A stretch of DNA of 64,000 nt, from the NCBI GenBank assembly GCA_000242815.2, contig AHHB01000028.1:124001-188000 (forward strand), given 5' to 3'. This stretch comes from Janthinobacterium lividum PAMC 25724. GTDB lineage: Bacteria; Pseudomonadota; Gammaproteobacteria; Burkholderiales; Burkholderiaceae_D. The translations under genes and the position numbers were made by a program. Shown here one piece after another: positions 1-6,985 of this stretch. Positions within the stretch are counted from its first letter, which is position 1. The number at the start of each line of letters is the position of its first letter. The notes below the pieces were generated by a model. It did no database searches and was not told the origin of the DNA. It was given only the letters and a program-made list of their open reading frames with translations.

Positions 1-123
1 TGCGATGAACTAAAGGCTAAAGCTGTCGCCCTCTGGCAAGATCGCAGCAATAAGAATCGCGAGCTTTACAACGGCGGCGAGGCTGATGGGTTGAACGAAT
101 ACCCGCGCGTCAAACAGAACTGA
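1..123 (+). CDS. Partial hypothetical prophage protein (C-terminal 40 residues)
   Basis: An open frame enters from the left edge and ends in TGA at 121-123. The visible tail is 40 residues, polar and Lys/Arg/Asn-rich, beginning CDELKAKAV and ending YPRVKQN. I do not recognise a family. It lies upstream of the late structural genes on the same strand, so a late regulatory or small accessory phage protein is possible, but no function can be assigned from the tail alone. Confidence 0.5.
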   Translation, partial: CDELKAKAVALWQDRSNKNRELYNGGEADGLNEYPRVKQN

Positions 124-178
124 ACTGGCCGGATGCGCGCGCGATCATGCCGCCGCAGGCCTGAAAAGGAGGTACGCC

Positions 179-307
179 ATGAAGTAGCTCAACCAAGCTC
201 AGTTTGGCGCCGGCCCGCTAGGCCTGGCGCCAACAGGTAAGCCAATTGCATCCACGCGCAAAGCGACAAGCGGCTTTCCTGTTGGTGATCGCCAATCTCA
301 ATTCTAA
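179..307 (+). pseudogene. Small ORF interrupted by an amber codon at codon 3, or a two-codon minigene
   Basis: A strong Shine-Dalgarno sequence (AAGGAGG, 166-172) precedes ATG at 179, but the frame reads Met-Lys-TAG. If the amber codon (185-187) is ignored, the frame stays open to TAA at 305-307, for 43 codons with no recognised similarity. It may be a small phage gene killed by a nonsense mutation, a suppressible gene, or a genuine two-codon minigene like the bar minigenes of lambda. The sequence alone does not decide. Confidence 0.35.
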
Positions 308-363
308 TTCCCCCGAATTCGACGGAATTAAAACTGTCTCCTTGCCCGGCATGCCGGGCCTTC

Positions 364-396
364 GCCGTCAGCCGCATCACTGCGCTGGCGGCTTTT
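364..396 (+). terminator. Rho-independent terminator candidate before the late gene block
   Basis: GCCGTCAGC pairs with GCTGGCGGC (one G-T wobble) around an 11-base loop and is followed by TTTTC. It sits just upstream of the small ORF at 412. Together with the interrupted ORF it fills the stretch 124-411, in which I see no other gene. Confidence 0.5.
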
Positions 397-411
397 CTAT
401 TTGAGGTTCAC

Positions 412-573
412 ATGTTCGGTCTACTGAAATCCTTGGGCAGCCTCGCTGCCGATGTGGTGCAGGTTGTCGCTGCCCCTGTTGAAATGGTTGTTGACGTCAC
501 GGCGGCCGCAGTCAAGCCTGTTGCCGAGGCGGCAAAGGAGCTGGTCGCCGACGTCAAGAGCTTGAAGGACTGA
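412..573 (+). CDS. Small hypothetical prophage protein (53 aa), amphipathic
   Basis: ATG at 412 opens a 53-residue frame ending in TGA at 571. The product starts MFGLLKSLGSLAADVV and is a run of Ala/Val-rich heptad-like segments with regular Glu/Asp/Lys, suggesting one long amphipathic helix. The next small ORF starts 2 bases after the stop, so the two are probably co-translated. It has no recognisable family. Small helical proteins are common at the start of phage late operons, but no role is claimed. Confidence 0.5.
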   Translation: MFGLLKSLGSLAADVVQVVAAPVEMVVDVTAAAVKPVAEAAKELVADVKSLKD

Positions 574-575
574 GC

Positions 576-722
576 ATGTTTGATATCGACTTCCGTAGGC
601 TTATCGTCACCATGGCCCTAGTGGGCGCTGTGATTGGCGGCGCCATCGTCGCGCTCGTGCTGCTGGCTTGGCCTTGGCTGTGGGCAATGGCTAAGCCAGC
701 GCTGCACTCATTCACCGCCTGA
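576..722 (+). CDS. Small single-pass membrane protein of the prophage (48 aa)
   Basis: ATG at 576 begins 2 bases after the previous stop. The 48-residue product has a short charged N-terminus (MFDIDFRR) and then one hydrophobic segment from about residue 10 to 37, with a Trp-rich end (AWPWLW). This predicts one inner-membrane helix. Small membrane proteins in this position could act in superinfection exclusion or lysis timing, but nothing in the sequence identifies which. Tight spacing with both neighbours supports its being a real gene. Confidence 0.5.
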   Translation: MFDIDFRRLIVTMALVGAVIGGAIVALVLLAWPWLWAMAKPALHSFTA

Positions 723-732
723 GGGAAACGAT

Positions 733-1062
733 ATGCGAATCTCCGCCAACACGGCCAGCCCCGACTACCGCTCTGACTACATGGGCGCCAGCATCTACCT
801 GGATGGCGTGCTCGTTGACCTCGTCATAGCTGTTGATGACATTGCGGGCGAGGTAACACGCGCCAGGCTGGACGAGTTGGGCAATATTTATGTGGCTGGC
901 GATGAGATTGCCACCGAAGTGCTCAAGGGCGCAGTGCGGATCGTGAAGTATGGATCTTGGCGGTGTGCGGAAGCGATCGGCTTCGATGCCTGGATGCGCG
1001 CCCGTACCGATGCTGCGCACCAGGCCATGATGGCGCCCGGTACTCTGCATGAGGCGCGCTGA
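733..1062 (+). CDS. Hypothetical prophage protein (109 aa)
   Basis: The ATG at 733 has a GAGGGAAA ribosome-binding site directly upstream and is preferred to an in-frame ATG at 634, which would overlap the 48-residue gene. The product starts MRISANTASPDYRSDY and contains a repeated 'DGVLVDLVIAVDD' type beta-rich segment, then a KYGSWRCAEA patch. No family is recognised. Its stop codon overlaps the ATG of the HNH gene by one base, so it is probably translated with it and belongs to the packaging end of the late operon. Confidence 0.55.
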   Translation: MRISANTASPDYRSDYMGASIYLDGVLVDLVIAVDDIAGEVTRARLDELGNIYVAGDEIATEVLKGAVRIVKYGSWRCAEAIGFDAWMRARTDAAHQAMMAPGTLHEAR

Positions 1063-1415
1063 TGGCCTGGTCGAAAGAATCCCGCCAGTCGCGCGGTTAC
1101 GGCGCCGCATGGGACCGAGTCCGCAAGGTGGTGATGGAGCGCGACTGCGGGCTGTGCCAAGTGTGCCGTAAGAATGGCATTGTCACCATCGCAACGCAGG
1201 TCGACCACATTGTCAGCAAGGCCAAGGCTGCAACGCTGCGCTGGTCGCAAGAGCGCATCGATGCCGAGGCTAACCTGCAGGCGATCTGCAAGCCCTGCCA
1301 CGACGTGAAGACCGAGGAAGAGCAGGGGAAGAAGAAGCGCCGGCAGGTCACCATTGGCGCCGATGGCTGGCCAGTCGATGATGCAGCACACCCCGGGGGA
1401 GGGCGAAATGTCTGA
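1062..1415 (+). CDS. Phage HNH endonuclease
   Basis: This 117-residue protein has the layout of short phage HNH nucleases: a GYGAAWDRVRK segment, a CxxC pair (C32, C35), the catalytic D48-H49 pair, an Asn at 71 and a second zinc pair C76-x2-C79 followed by H80. In HK97-type phages an HNH protein encoded next to the terminase takes part in DNA packaging with the large subunit. The position immediately before the small terminase agrees with that role. About 78 bases separate it from the next gene. Confidence 0.85.
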   Translation: MAWSKESRQSRGYGAAWDRVRKVVMERDCGLCQVCRKNGIVTIATQVDHIVSKAKAATLRWSQERIDAEANLQAICKPCHDVKTEEEQGKKKRRQVTIGADGWPVDDAAHPGGGRNV

Positions 1416-1493
1416 GGCGTCACCGCCCAGGACCGCGTGTACCCTCTTCTTTCATAAACGTGGACAAAAAAAGTAAAAACGGGATTCGGGAAA

Positions 1494-1949
1494 ATGGCAA
1501 CACGAGGCAGAAAATCGGCGGCATCGCTTGAACTGAACGGCGTCGTCACGACCGTTCGCGAGTCGCGCCGCCTGTCCGCTCCGCTGCACATGAGCGATGC
1601 CGAGCAGATGGTGTGGGCCGAGGTGGTCAACGACCAACCTGCATCCTCGTTCACGCCAACGCATGCGCCGTTGCTTGAAATGTATTGTCGGCACATCGTC
1701 CAGGCACGCATCCTCGCTGACGAGTTGATGAATTTCGACCGCGCATGGATGGCCGACGACGATGGGCTAAAACGCTACGACCGATTGCTAGGCATGTCCG
1801 AGCGCGAGAGCCGGGCCGCATCGTCGCTGGCCACCAGGTTGCGCATCACCCGCCAAGCGGTCGAGCACCCGACCACGATTGGCCGGGGAATTAAAAATCA
1901 GGCAAAGGCGCGCAAACCGTGGGAACTGGCACTCGACGAAAAAAGCTGA
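1494..1949 (+). CDS. Phage terminase small subunit (P27 family)
   Basis: The 151-residue product has the features of P27-type small terminases: a basic N-terminus (MATRGRKSAA), an LSAPLHMSDAEQMVWAEVV segment, and a helical C-terminal half with RESRAASSLATRLRITRQA. The small subunit binds the packaging site and recruits the large subunit. It overlaps the GTG start of the large terminase by 31 bases in another frame. The start ATG follows a GGGAAAA stretch. Length is normal for the family. Confidence 0.85.
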   Translation: MATRGRKSAASLELNGVVTTVRESRRLSAPLHMSDAEQMVWAEVVNDQPASSFTPTHAPLLEMYCRHIVQARILADELMNFDRAWMADDDGLKRYDRLLGMSERESRAASSLATRLRITRQAVEHPTTIGRGIKNQAKARKPWELALDEKS

Positions 1950-3445
1950 CGCGAGGCGATCGCAACGCAGCATGGATTGAGGCTCATTGCAGGATTCCAG
2001 AAGGGCGCCTGGTCGGCCGGCAGGTGAAATTAACGAAGCACCAGCGCAAATGGATCTGCCGCATTTACGATTCCCCTACGCGCGTATTTATCCTGTCCAT
2101 GGCGCGCAAGAATGCGAAGACGGCGCTGGCCGCGTTCCTGTTGCTGCTGCACTTGTGCGGCCCGGAGGCCAAGCCGAATAGTCAACTGTACAGCGCGGCG
2201 CAATCGCGGGACCAGGCGGCTATCCTGTTCGCGCTGGCGGCCAAGGTGGTGCGGTTGTCGCCCGACCTGTCTGAATATGTCGGCATCCGCGACACGGCGA
2301 AGCAATTGCATTGCGCCGAACTGGGCACGTTATACCGCGCTCTGAGCGCCGATGCTGCGACGGCCTACGGGTTGAGCCCGGTGTTTGTAGTGCATGACGA
2401 GCTGGGCCAGGTCAAAGGCCCGCGCTCAGAACTGTATGAGGCATTGGAGACGGCGAGCGCGGCGCAGGAATCGCCACTGTCGATTGTGATCTCGACGCAG
2501 GCGCCGACGGATGCTGACTTGCTTAGCCTGTTGATCGATGATGGACTGACCGGTGCCGACCCGCGCATCAAGGTCGAGCTGTGCACGGCTTCACTCGACC
2601 TTGATCCTTTCAGCGAAGATGCGATCCGTGCGGCCAATCCGCACTTCGACGACTTCATGAACAAGGAAGAGGTGTTCCGCCAGGCGTCCGACGCAAAGCG
2701 CATGCCGAGCGCCGAGGCGGGGTATCGCAATCTAATCTTGAACCAGCGTGTCGAGGCGCGCAGCCCGTTTGTGACGCGTTCGGTGTGGCAAGAGAACGGC
2801 GCCGCGCCGGCAGAGTTCGAGCCCGGCGCCGAGGTGTTCGGCGGCCTCGACTTATCTAGCGTCAGCGACTTGACCGCCCTGGTGCTGACATCGGCCGAAG
2901 GAGATGGATGGGGCGTGCTGCCGGTGTTCTGGTTGCCAGAAAATGGCTTGGCTGAGAAGGCGAGGGCGGACCGTGTTCCATACGATCTGTGGCGCGACCA
3001 GGGATTTTTGCAGACGACGCCGGGCGCTGCCATCCAGTACGAGTTCATCGCCCAATATCTGCGGGCTGTGTTTGACCGGTACACGGTGCGCGCGCTAGCG
3101 TTCGACAGGTACAACATGAAATTCTTGAAGCCATGGCTTATTGCTGCTGGCTTCAGTGAGGAAGAGCTGTTGCTGTTTGTAGAGTTTGGGCAGGGTTTCG
3201 TGTCGATGTCGCCGGCGATCCGGGAACTGGAATCGATTCTGCTGTCTCGCAAAATACGACACGGAAACCACCCGGTATTGGCGATGTGTGCGGCGAACGC
3301 AACCGTCGTCAAAGACCCGGCAGAAAACCGCAAATTCGTGAAGGGCAAGGCGACCGGCCGCATCGACGGCATGGTGGCACTGGCCATGTCGGTCGGCGTG
3401 ATGCCGATGGATACAGCGACTGCAACTTCATTCTGGGATAACTAA
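1919..3445 (+). CDS. Phage terminase large subunit (HK97/lambda-type)
   Basis: A GTG start at 1919 gives 508 residues. The ATPase domain shows a Walker A variant, MARKNAKT (residues 61-68), and a Walker B, VFVVHDE (155-161). The nuclease domain begins at GGLDLSS, with the acidic residue D311, and a second acidic residue lies near the C-terminus in GRIDGM. The enzyme powers genome packaging into proheads and cuts the concatemer. The start overlaps the small-subunit gene, and the stop overlaps the portal ATG by one base, so terS, terL and portal are translationally linked. Confidence 0.93.
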   Translation: MGTGTRRKKLTRGDRNAAWIEAHCRIPEGRLVGRQVKLTKHQRKWICRIYDSPTRVFILSMARKNAKTALAAFLLLLHLCGPEAKPNSQLYSAAQSRDQAAILFALAAKVVRLSPDLSEYVGIRDTAKQLHCAELGTLYRALSADAATAYGLSPVFVVHDELGQVKGPRSELYEALETASAAQESPLSIVISTQAPTDADLLSLLIDDGLTGADPRIKVELCTASLDLDPFSEDAIRAANPHFDDFMNKEEVFRQASDAKRMPSAEAGYRNLILNQRVEARSPFVTRSVWQENGAAPAEFEPGAEVFGGLDLSSVSDLTALVLTSAEGDGWGVLPVFWLPENGLAEKARADRVPYDLWRDQGFLQTTPGAAIQYEFIAQYLRAVFDRYTVRALAFDRYNMKFLKPWLIAAGFSEEELLLFVEFGQGFVSMSPAIRELESILLSRKIRHGNHPVLAMCAANATVVKDPAENRKFVKGKATGRIDGMVALAMSVGVMPMDTATATSFWDN

Positions 3446-4659
3446 TGAGCTTTTTTGGAAAACTGTTCGGACGCAAAGCGGCCGCGCTGACGTACGACCA
3501 GGTCGCGGGCCTGATTGACGGTACGGGCGCCAGCCGCTTCGCCGGCGTGACCGTCACCGCAAAGACGGCGCTGCAAGTGTCGACGGTACTGGCGTGCGTG
3601 AAGGTCATTGCCGATGGCTGCGCCACGCCGAAGCTGCACGTGTACCGAGAGGACAGTGACGGGCGACGCCAGAAGGCCACAAACATTCCGGAGTATCGCC
3701 TACTGTCGCGCCGGCCAAACGAATGGCAAACCTCATTTGAGTGGCGCCGCCAGATGACGATTCACGCCGCCCTGACCGGTACCGGCCTGTCGATCAAGGT
3801 CCGAGGTGATAACCGCCGTGTTCGCGAGCTGATCCCTGTGCAGCCCGGCAGCTGGAGCATGACCCGCAACTCTCGGTACGAACTGGTGTATCGGTGCTGG
3901 GACCAGTTCGGCCTGATCGGCGAGTTTGGGCCGGATGATGTCTTTTTGCTCAACGGCGTGCAGTGGGATTGGACGGAAAGTCTCAATGCCGTGGCACTTG
4001 CACGGTCCGCCATTGGACTTGCCATGGTGACGGAGCAGAGCCAGGCGGCCATGCATGAAAACGGCCTGCGCCCTAGCGGCACCTATTCCGTGGAAGGCAA
4101 CTTGAACGAGGAGCAGCATGGGCGCCTCACCAGCTGGATCAGGAAACAGGCCGGCGCACGTAATGCCGGCATGCCGATGGTGCTGGACCGCGCCGCGAAG
4201 TGGATGAGCACGGCGATCTCCGGCGTCGACGCGCAGCATGTCGAGACCCGGCGCCTGCAGATCGAGGAGATTTGCCGCGGCTACGGCGTGTTTCCGATCA
4301 TGGTCGGGCACTCGGACAAGTCGGCTACCTTCGCCAGTTCCGAGGCTTTCTTTGCCGCACACGTCAAGCACACGCTGGCGCCGTGGCACGAGGCATGGAC
4401 GCAACGTATCGACGAAATGTTGCTGGACGGATCCGGCCCGTTGTTCGCCGAGTTCGACACCAGGTACATGACTGAGGGCTCCATGAAGGACCGTTCGCAG
4501 TGGGCGCGAACAATGTCCGAGATGGGCATCTATACCCGCAACGAAATCCGCGACGAGGAGGGCAAAGATCCGCTGCCCGGCCTCGATGAACCACTCACGC
4601 CAATGAATATGACCAGCGGCCAGAAAGGAAAGACAGATGACCCAGCACCCGACGCTTGA
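3445..4659 (+). CDS. Phage portal protein (HK97 family)
   Basis: The 404-residue product matches HK97-type portals in length and pattern: an N-terminal segment leading to ALQVSTVLACVKVIADG, a RRPNEWQTSFEWRRQM core motif, and the ERRLQIEEICRGYGVFP-like segment before the C-terminal helices. Portals form the dodecameric DNA entry ring at one capsid vertex. It starts on the terminase stop codon and ends 23 bases inside the protease gene. The last 20 residues are polar, typical of the exposed tail of these proteins. Confidence 0.93.
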   Translation: MSFFGKLFGRKAAALTYDQVAGLIDGTGASRFAGVTVTAKTALQVSTVLACVKVIADGCATPKLHVYREDSDGRRQKATNIPEYRLLSRRPNEWQTSFEWRRQMTIHAALTGTGLSIKVRGDNRRVRELIPVQPGSWSMTRNSRYELVYRCWDQFGLIGEFGPDDVFLLNGVQWDWTESLNAVALARSAIGLAMVTEQSQAAMHENGLRPSGTYSVEGNLNEEQHGRLTSWIRKQAGARNAGMPMVLDRAAKWMSTAISGVDAQHVETRRLQIEEICRGYGVFPIMVGHSDKSATFASSEAFFAAHVKHTLAPWHEAWTQRIDEMLLDGSGPLFAEFDTRYMTEGSMKDRSQWARTMSEMGIYTRNEIRDEEGKDPLPGLDEPLTPMNMTSGQKGKTDDPAPDA

Positions 4660-5323
4660 AGTGCGCAACGTAGCAGGCGGGCGCCAAGTGCGCTCGTTCG
4701 CACTCCAGATTAAAGCATCTGGCGAGGATGGCTCGGTCGAGGGCTATGGCTCGGTGTTTGGCGTGCGTGACAACTACGATGATGTGATTGTAGCCGGCGC
4801 CTTCCAGGCATCGCTTGTAGCTCACCGTGCCGCTGGCACTATGCCCGCGATGCTGTGGCAGCACGACGCAACGGAGCCAATCGGCATCTGGACCGAGATC
4901 GTCGAGGACGCCAAAGGTCTGCGCATGAAGGGCATGCTCGCACTGGACACCGCGCGCGGCAAAGAGGCGTACGCGCTTCTGAAAATGGGCGCCCTGAACG
5001 GCTTGTCGATCGGCTTCATGTCGAAGAAGTGGTCTTATGAGGGCGATCTGCGCATCCTGGCCGAGGTGGACTTGTGGGAGGTTTCCATGGTTACCTTTCC
5101 GGCCAACGAAGCTGCCCGCATCACCAGTGTGAAATCCGCCGACGACATGTCGGCGCCAAAAGATGCTGAACGAATCCTGCGCGAGGCCGGATTCAGTAAG
5201 TCCGACGCCACGGCCTTCGTGTCGCGCGTCATGCGGATGGGAGAGGCGCGGAGCGATTCCGTCAACTCGACCGCCAAAGCAATGGGCGCTGCAACCCGCC
5301 TTCTCTCCTCACTCAACTCTTGA
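4637..5323 (+). CDS. Prohead protease (HK97 family, peptidase S78)
   Basis: The 228-residue product shows the S78 layout: EGYGSVFGVRDNYDDV near the N-terminus, the catalytic His in MLWQHD (H76) and the catalytic Ser in NGLSIGF (S124). It trims the capsid scaffold domain during head maturation. The start lies 23 bases inside the portal gene. The gene ends 10 bases before the capsid gene, the standard portal-protease-capsid order. Confidence 0.92.
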   Translation: MTQHPTLEVRNVAGGRQVRSFALQIKASGEDGSVEGYGSVFGVRDNYDDVIVAGAFQASLVAHRAAGTMPAMLWQHDATEPIGIWTEIVEDAKGLRMKGMLALDTARGKEAYALLKMGALNGLSIGFMSKKWSYEGDLRILAEVDLWEVSMVTFPANEAARITSVKSADDMSAPKDAERILREAGFSKSDATAFVSRVMRMGEARSDSVNSTAKAMGAATRLLSSLNS

Positions 5324-5332
5324 AAGAAATTC

Positions 5333-6736
5333 ATGAAAAAGAATATTATCGGCGCCACCCTGGCCGCCAGCATGGCACTGCATTTTGCCGCCTTCCAGGC
5401 CAAGGCTGCGGGCGCGCCGATCTACGAGCAGCGCGACGATCCGACCATCAAGTCGGTTGCTGACGCGATCGACAAGATCGCCACGGCCTTCGACGAATAC
5501 AAGAAGACCAACGACCAGCGCATCGAAGCGATCAAGGCCGGCAAGGGCACGGAAGACCTGGAAGCCAAGCTGGCGCGCATGGACGAGCATATCGGTTCCA
5601 TCACCGAAGCCAAGGCCCGCCTCGAAAAGATGGAAACCAAGTTGGCGCGCCCTGGCGCATTTTCCGGTGGCGGTGATCGCGAACAGCGCGAAAGCGATGA
5701 ATCCCTCGCCTACAAGAGCGCGTTTTTCGACTGGATCCGGGCGCCGAAAGATTCGGGCTGCGAGCAGCGCTTGAGTCAGACCTTCAAGGCGCTGGAATCC
5801 AAGGCGGCCGCCGAAAGCCGCGAATCGCGCTCGGCGCAGGTAGTGGTCGGCACCAACGCCGCCGGCGGTTACGCGCTGCCCAAGGTTATCGAAAGCGCCA
5901 TCGCGCGCCTGTCGGTCGATATCTCCCCGATCCGCCAGATCGCTACCGTGCGCACGGTCGGTACCACCGACTACCACGAGCTGTTTGACATCAACGGCGC
6001 CGGCTTCGAATGGCTGGGCGAGGGCGACACCCGCAACCAGACCAACACGGCGGACCTGGCTGAAATTGTGCCCACCTTCGGCATGGCCAGCGCGAAGCCG
6101 CAAGCGTCGGAGGAATCGCTGGACGACCTGTACTTCAACGTCGAGGACTGGCTGATCATGTCGGCCGGCGAATCGATGGCCGGCGGCGAAGGCGCGGCGT
6201 TCATCTCCGGCAACGGCGTCAAGAAGCCCACCGGCATCCTGGCCGGCCCGACTCCGGTGGTCACGGCGGACAGCGCGCGCGCATTCGGCACGCTGCAGTA
6301 CTTTGCATCCGGCCAGGCGGCGGCGCTGCCAACGACTCAGGACGCCTTCCTGGACATGGTCTACGGCGTGCGCGCACGCTACCGCAACAATGCTCAGTGG
6401 CTGACATCGAAGGCGGTGCTGGCCGGCCTGCGCAAGTACAAGGACACCACCGGCCAATACCTGTGGCAGCCAGCGCTGACTGCCGGCCAGCCGGCAACCT
6501 TCCTGGGCTATGGCATCACGGAAGCCGAGGACATGCCAGCTATCGCCGCCAACTCCTTCCCGCTCGCGTTCGGCGACTTCAAGGAAGGTTATCTGATCTG
6601 CGACAAGGTGGGCATGCGCATCACCCGCGATGAGATCACCACCCCCGGCTTCGTGAAGTTCTACGTTCGCCGCCGCGTGGGTGGCAAGCTGCGCAATACC
6701 CAGGCTATCAAGTTGCTGAAAATCGCCGCAGCCTAA
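5333..6736 (+). CDS. Major capsid protein (HK97 fold)
   Basis: The 467-residue product has an N-terminal coiled-coil scaffold (delta) domain up to roughly residue 165, then the capsid fold beginning near SAQVVVGTNAAGGYALP, followed by typical segments such as FISGNGVKKPTGIL and the C-terminal GFVKFYVRRRVGG. The protease encoded just upstream should remove the scaffold domain. Oddly, the first 25 residues (MKKNIIGATLAASM...AKA) look like a Sec signal peptide. I take this as chance composition of the scaffold end, though an alternative start cannot be excluded. Confidence 0.93.
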   Translation: MKKNIIGATLAASMALHFAAFQAKAAGAPIYEQRDDPTIKSVADAIDKIATAFDEYKKTNDQRIEAIKAGKGTEDLEAKLARMDEHIGSITEAKARLEKMETKLARPGAFSGGGDREQRESDESLAYKSAFFDWIRAPKDSGCEQRLSQTFKALESKAAAESRESRSAQVVVGTNAAGGYALPKVIESAIARLSVDISPIRQIATVRTVGTTDYHELFDINGAGFEWLGEGDTRNQTNTADLAEIVPTFGMASAKPQASEESLDDLYFNVEDWLIMSAGESMAGGEGAAFISGNGVKKPTGILAGPTPVVTADSARAFGTLQYFASGQAAALPTTQDAFLDMVYGVRARYRNNAQWLTSKAVLAGLRKYKDTTGQYLWQPALTAGQPATFLGYGITEAEDMPAIAANSFPLAFGDFKEGYLICDKVGMRITRDEITTPGFVKFYVRRRVGGKLRNTQAIKLLKIAAA

Positions 6737-6745
6737 TCACCCACA

Positions 6746-6767
6746 GGCCCGCTGATGCGGGCCTTTT
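6746..6767 (+). terminator. Intrinsic terminator after the major capsid gene
   Basis: GGCCCGC and GCGGGCC form a perfect 7-bp stem with a TGAT loop, followed by TTTTC. It lies 10 bases past the capsid stop codon, within the late operon, and would set capsid mRNA above downstream mRNA unless antitermination is active. Confidence 0.75.
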
Positions 6768-6785
6768 CAGTTCAAGGGAAGAATC

Positions 6786-6971
6786 ATGAAATTGATCGCC
6801 AAACAGGCATTCAGTTGGGCACACCGCGGTATCGATATCCAAGCGTTCGCGGAAGGCCAGACCATTGAGACGGACGACGACGATCTGATCGCTGTGGCGC
6901 TAGCTGAGGGCTGGGCCAAAGAAGTGGGCGCCAAGGTAAAAGGCTCCGCGTCGGAAAACAAAGAAGTGTAA
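6786..6971 (+). CDS. Small hypothetical protein between capsid and connectors (61 aa)
   Basis: ATG at 6786 follows AAGGGAAGAATC, a good ribosome-binding site. The 61-residue product begins MKLIAKQAFSWAHRG and has an acidic DDDD patch near residue 32 and a polar tail. Similar-sized proteins directly after the capsid gene in HK97-type phages are often head-associated, but there is no clear family signature. It lies 19 bases after the capsid terminator and 14 bases before the next gene. Confidence 0.6.
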   Translation: MKLIAKQAFSWAHRGIDIQAFAEGQTIETDDDDLIAVALAEGWAKEVGAKVKGSASENKEV

Positions 6972-6985
6972 CTGGAAGGTCTGTC

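Noticed and set aside
189-380. 63-codon minus-strand ORF at the left end
   Set aside because: Overlaps a likely terminator and the amber-interrupted ORF; no ribosome-binding site.
5333-5410. Signal peptide at the start of the major capsid protein
   Set aside because: Capsid proteins are cytosolic; the hydrophobic start belongs to the removable scaffold domain.
5309-6457. 382-codon minus-strand ORF opposite the capsid gene
   Set aside because: Shadow frame; capsid assignment is secure.
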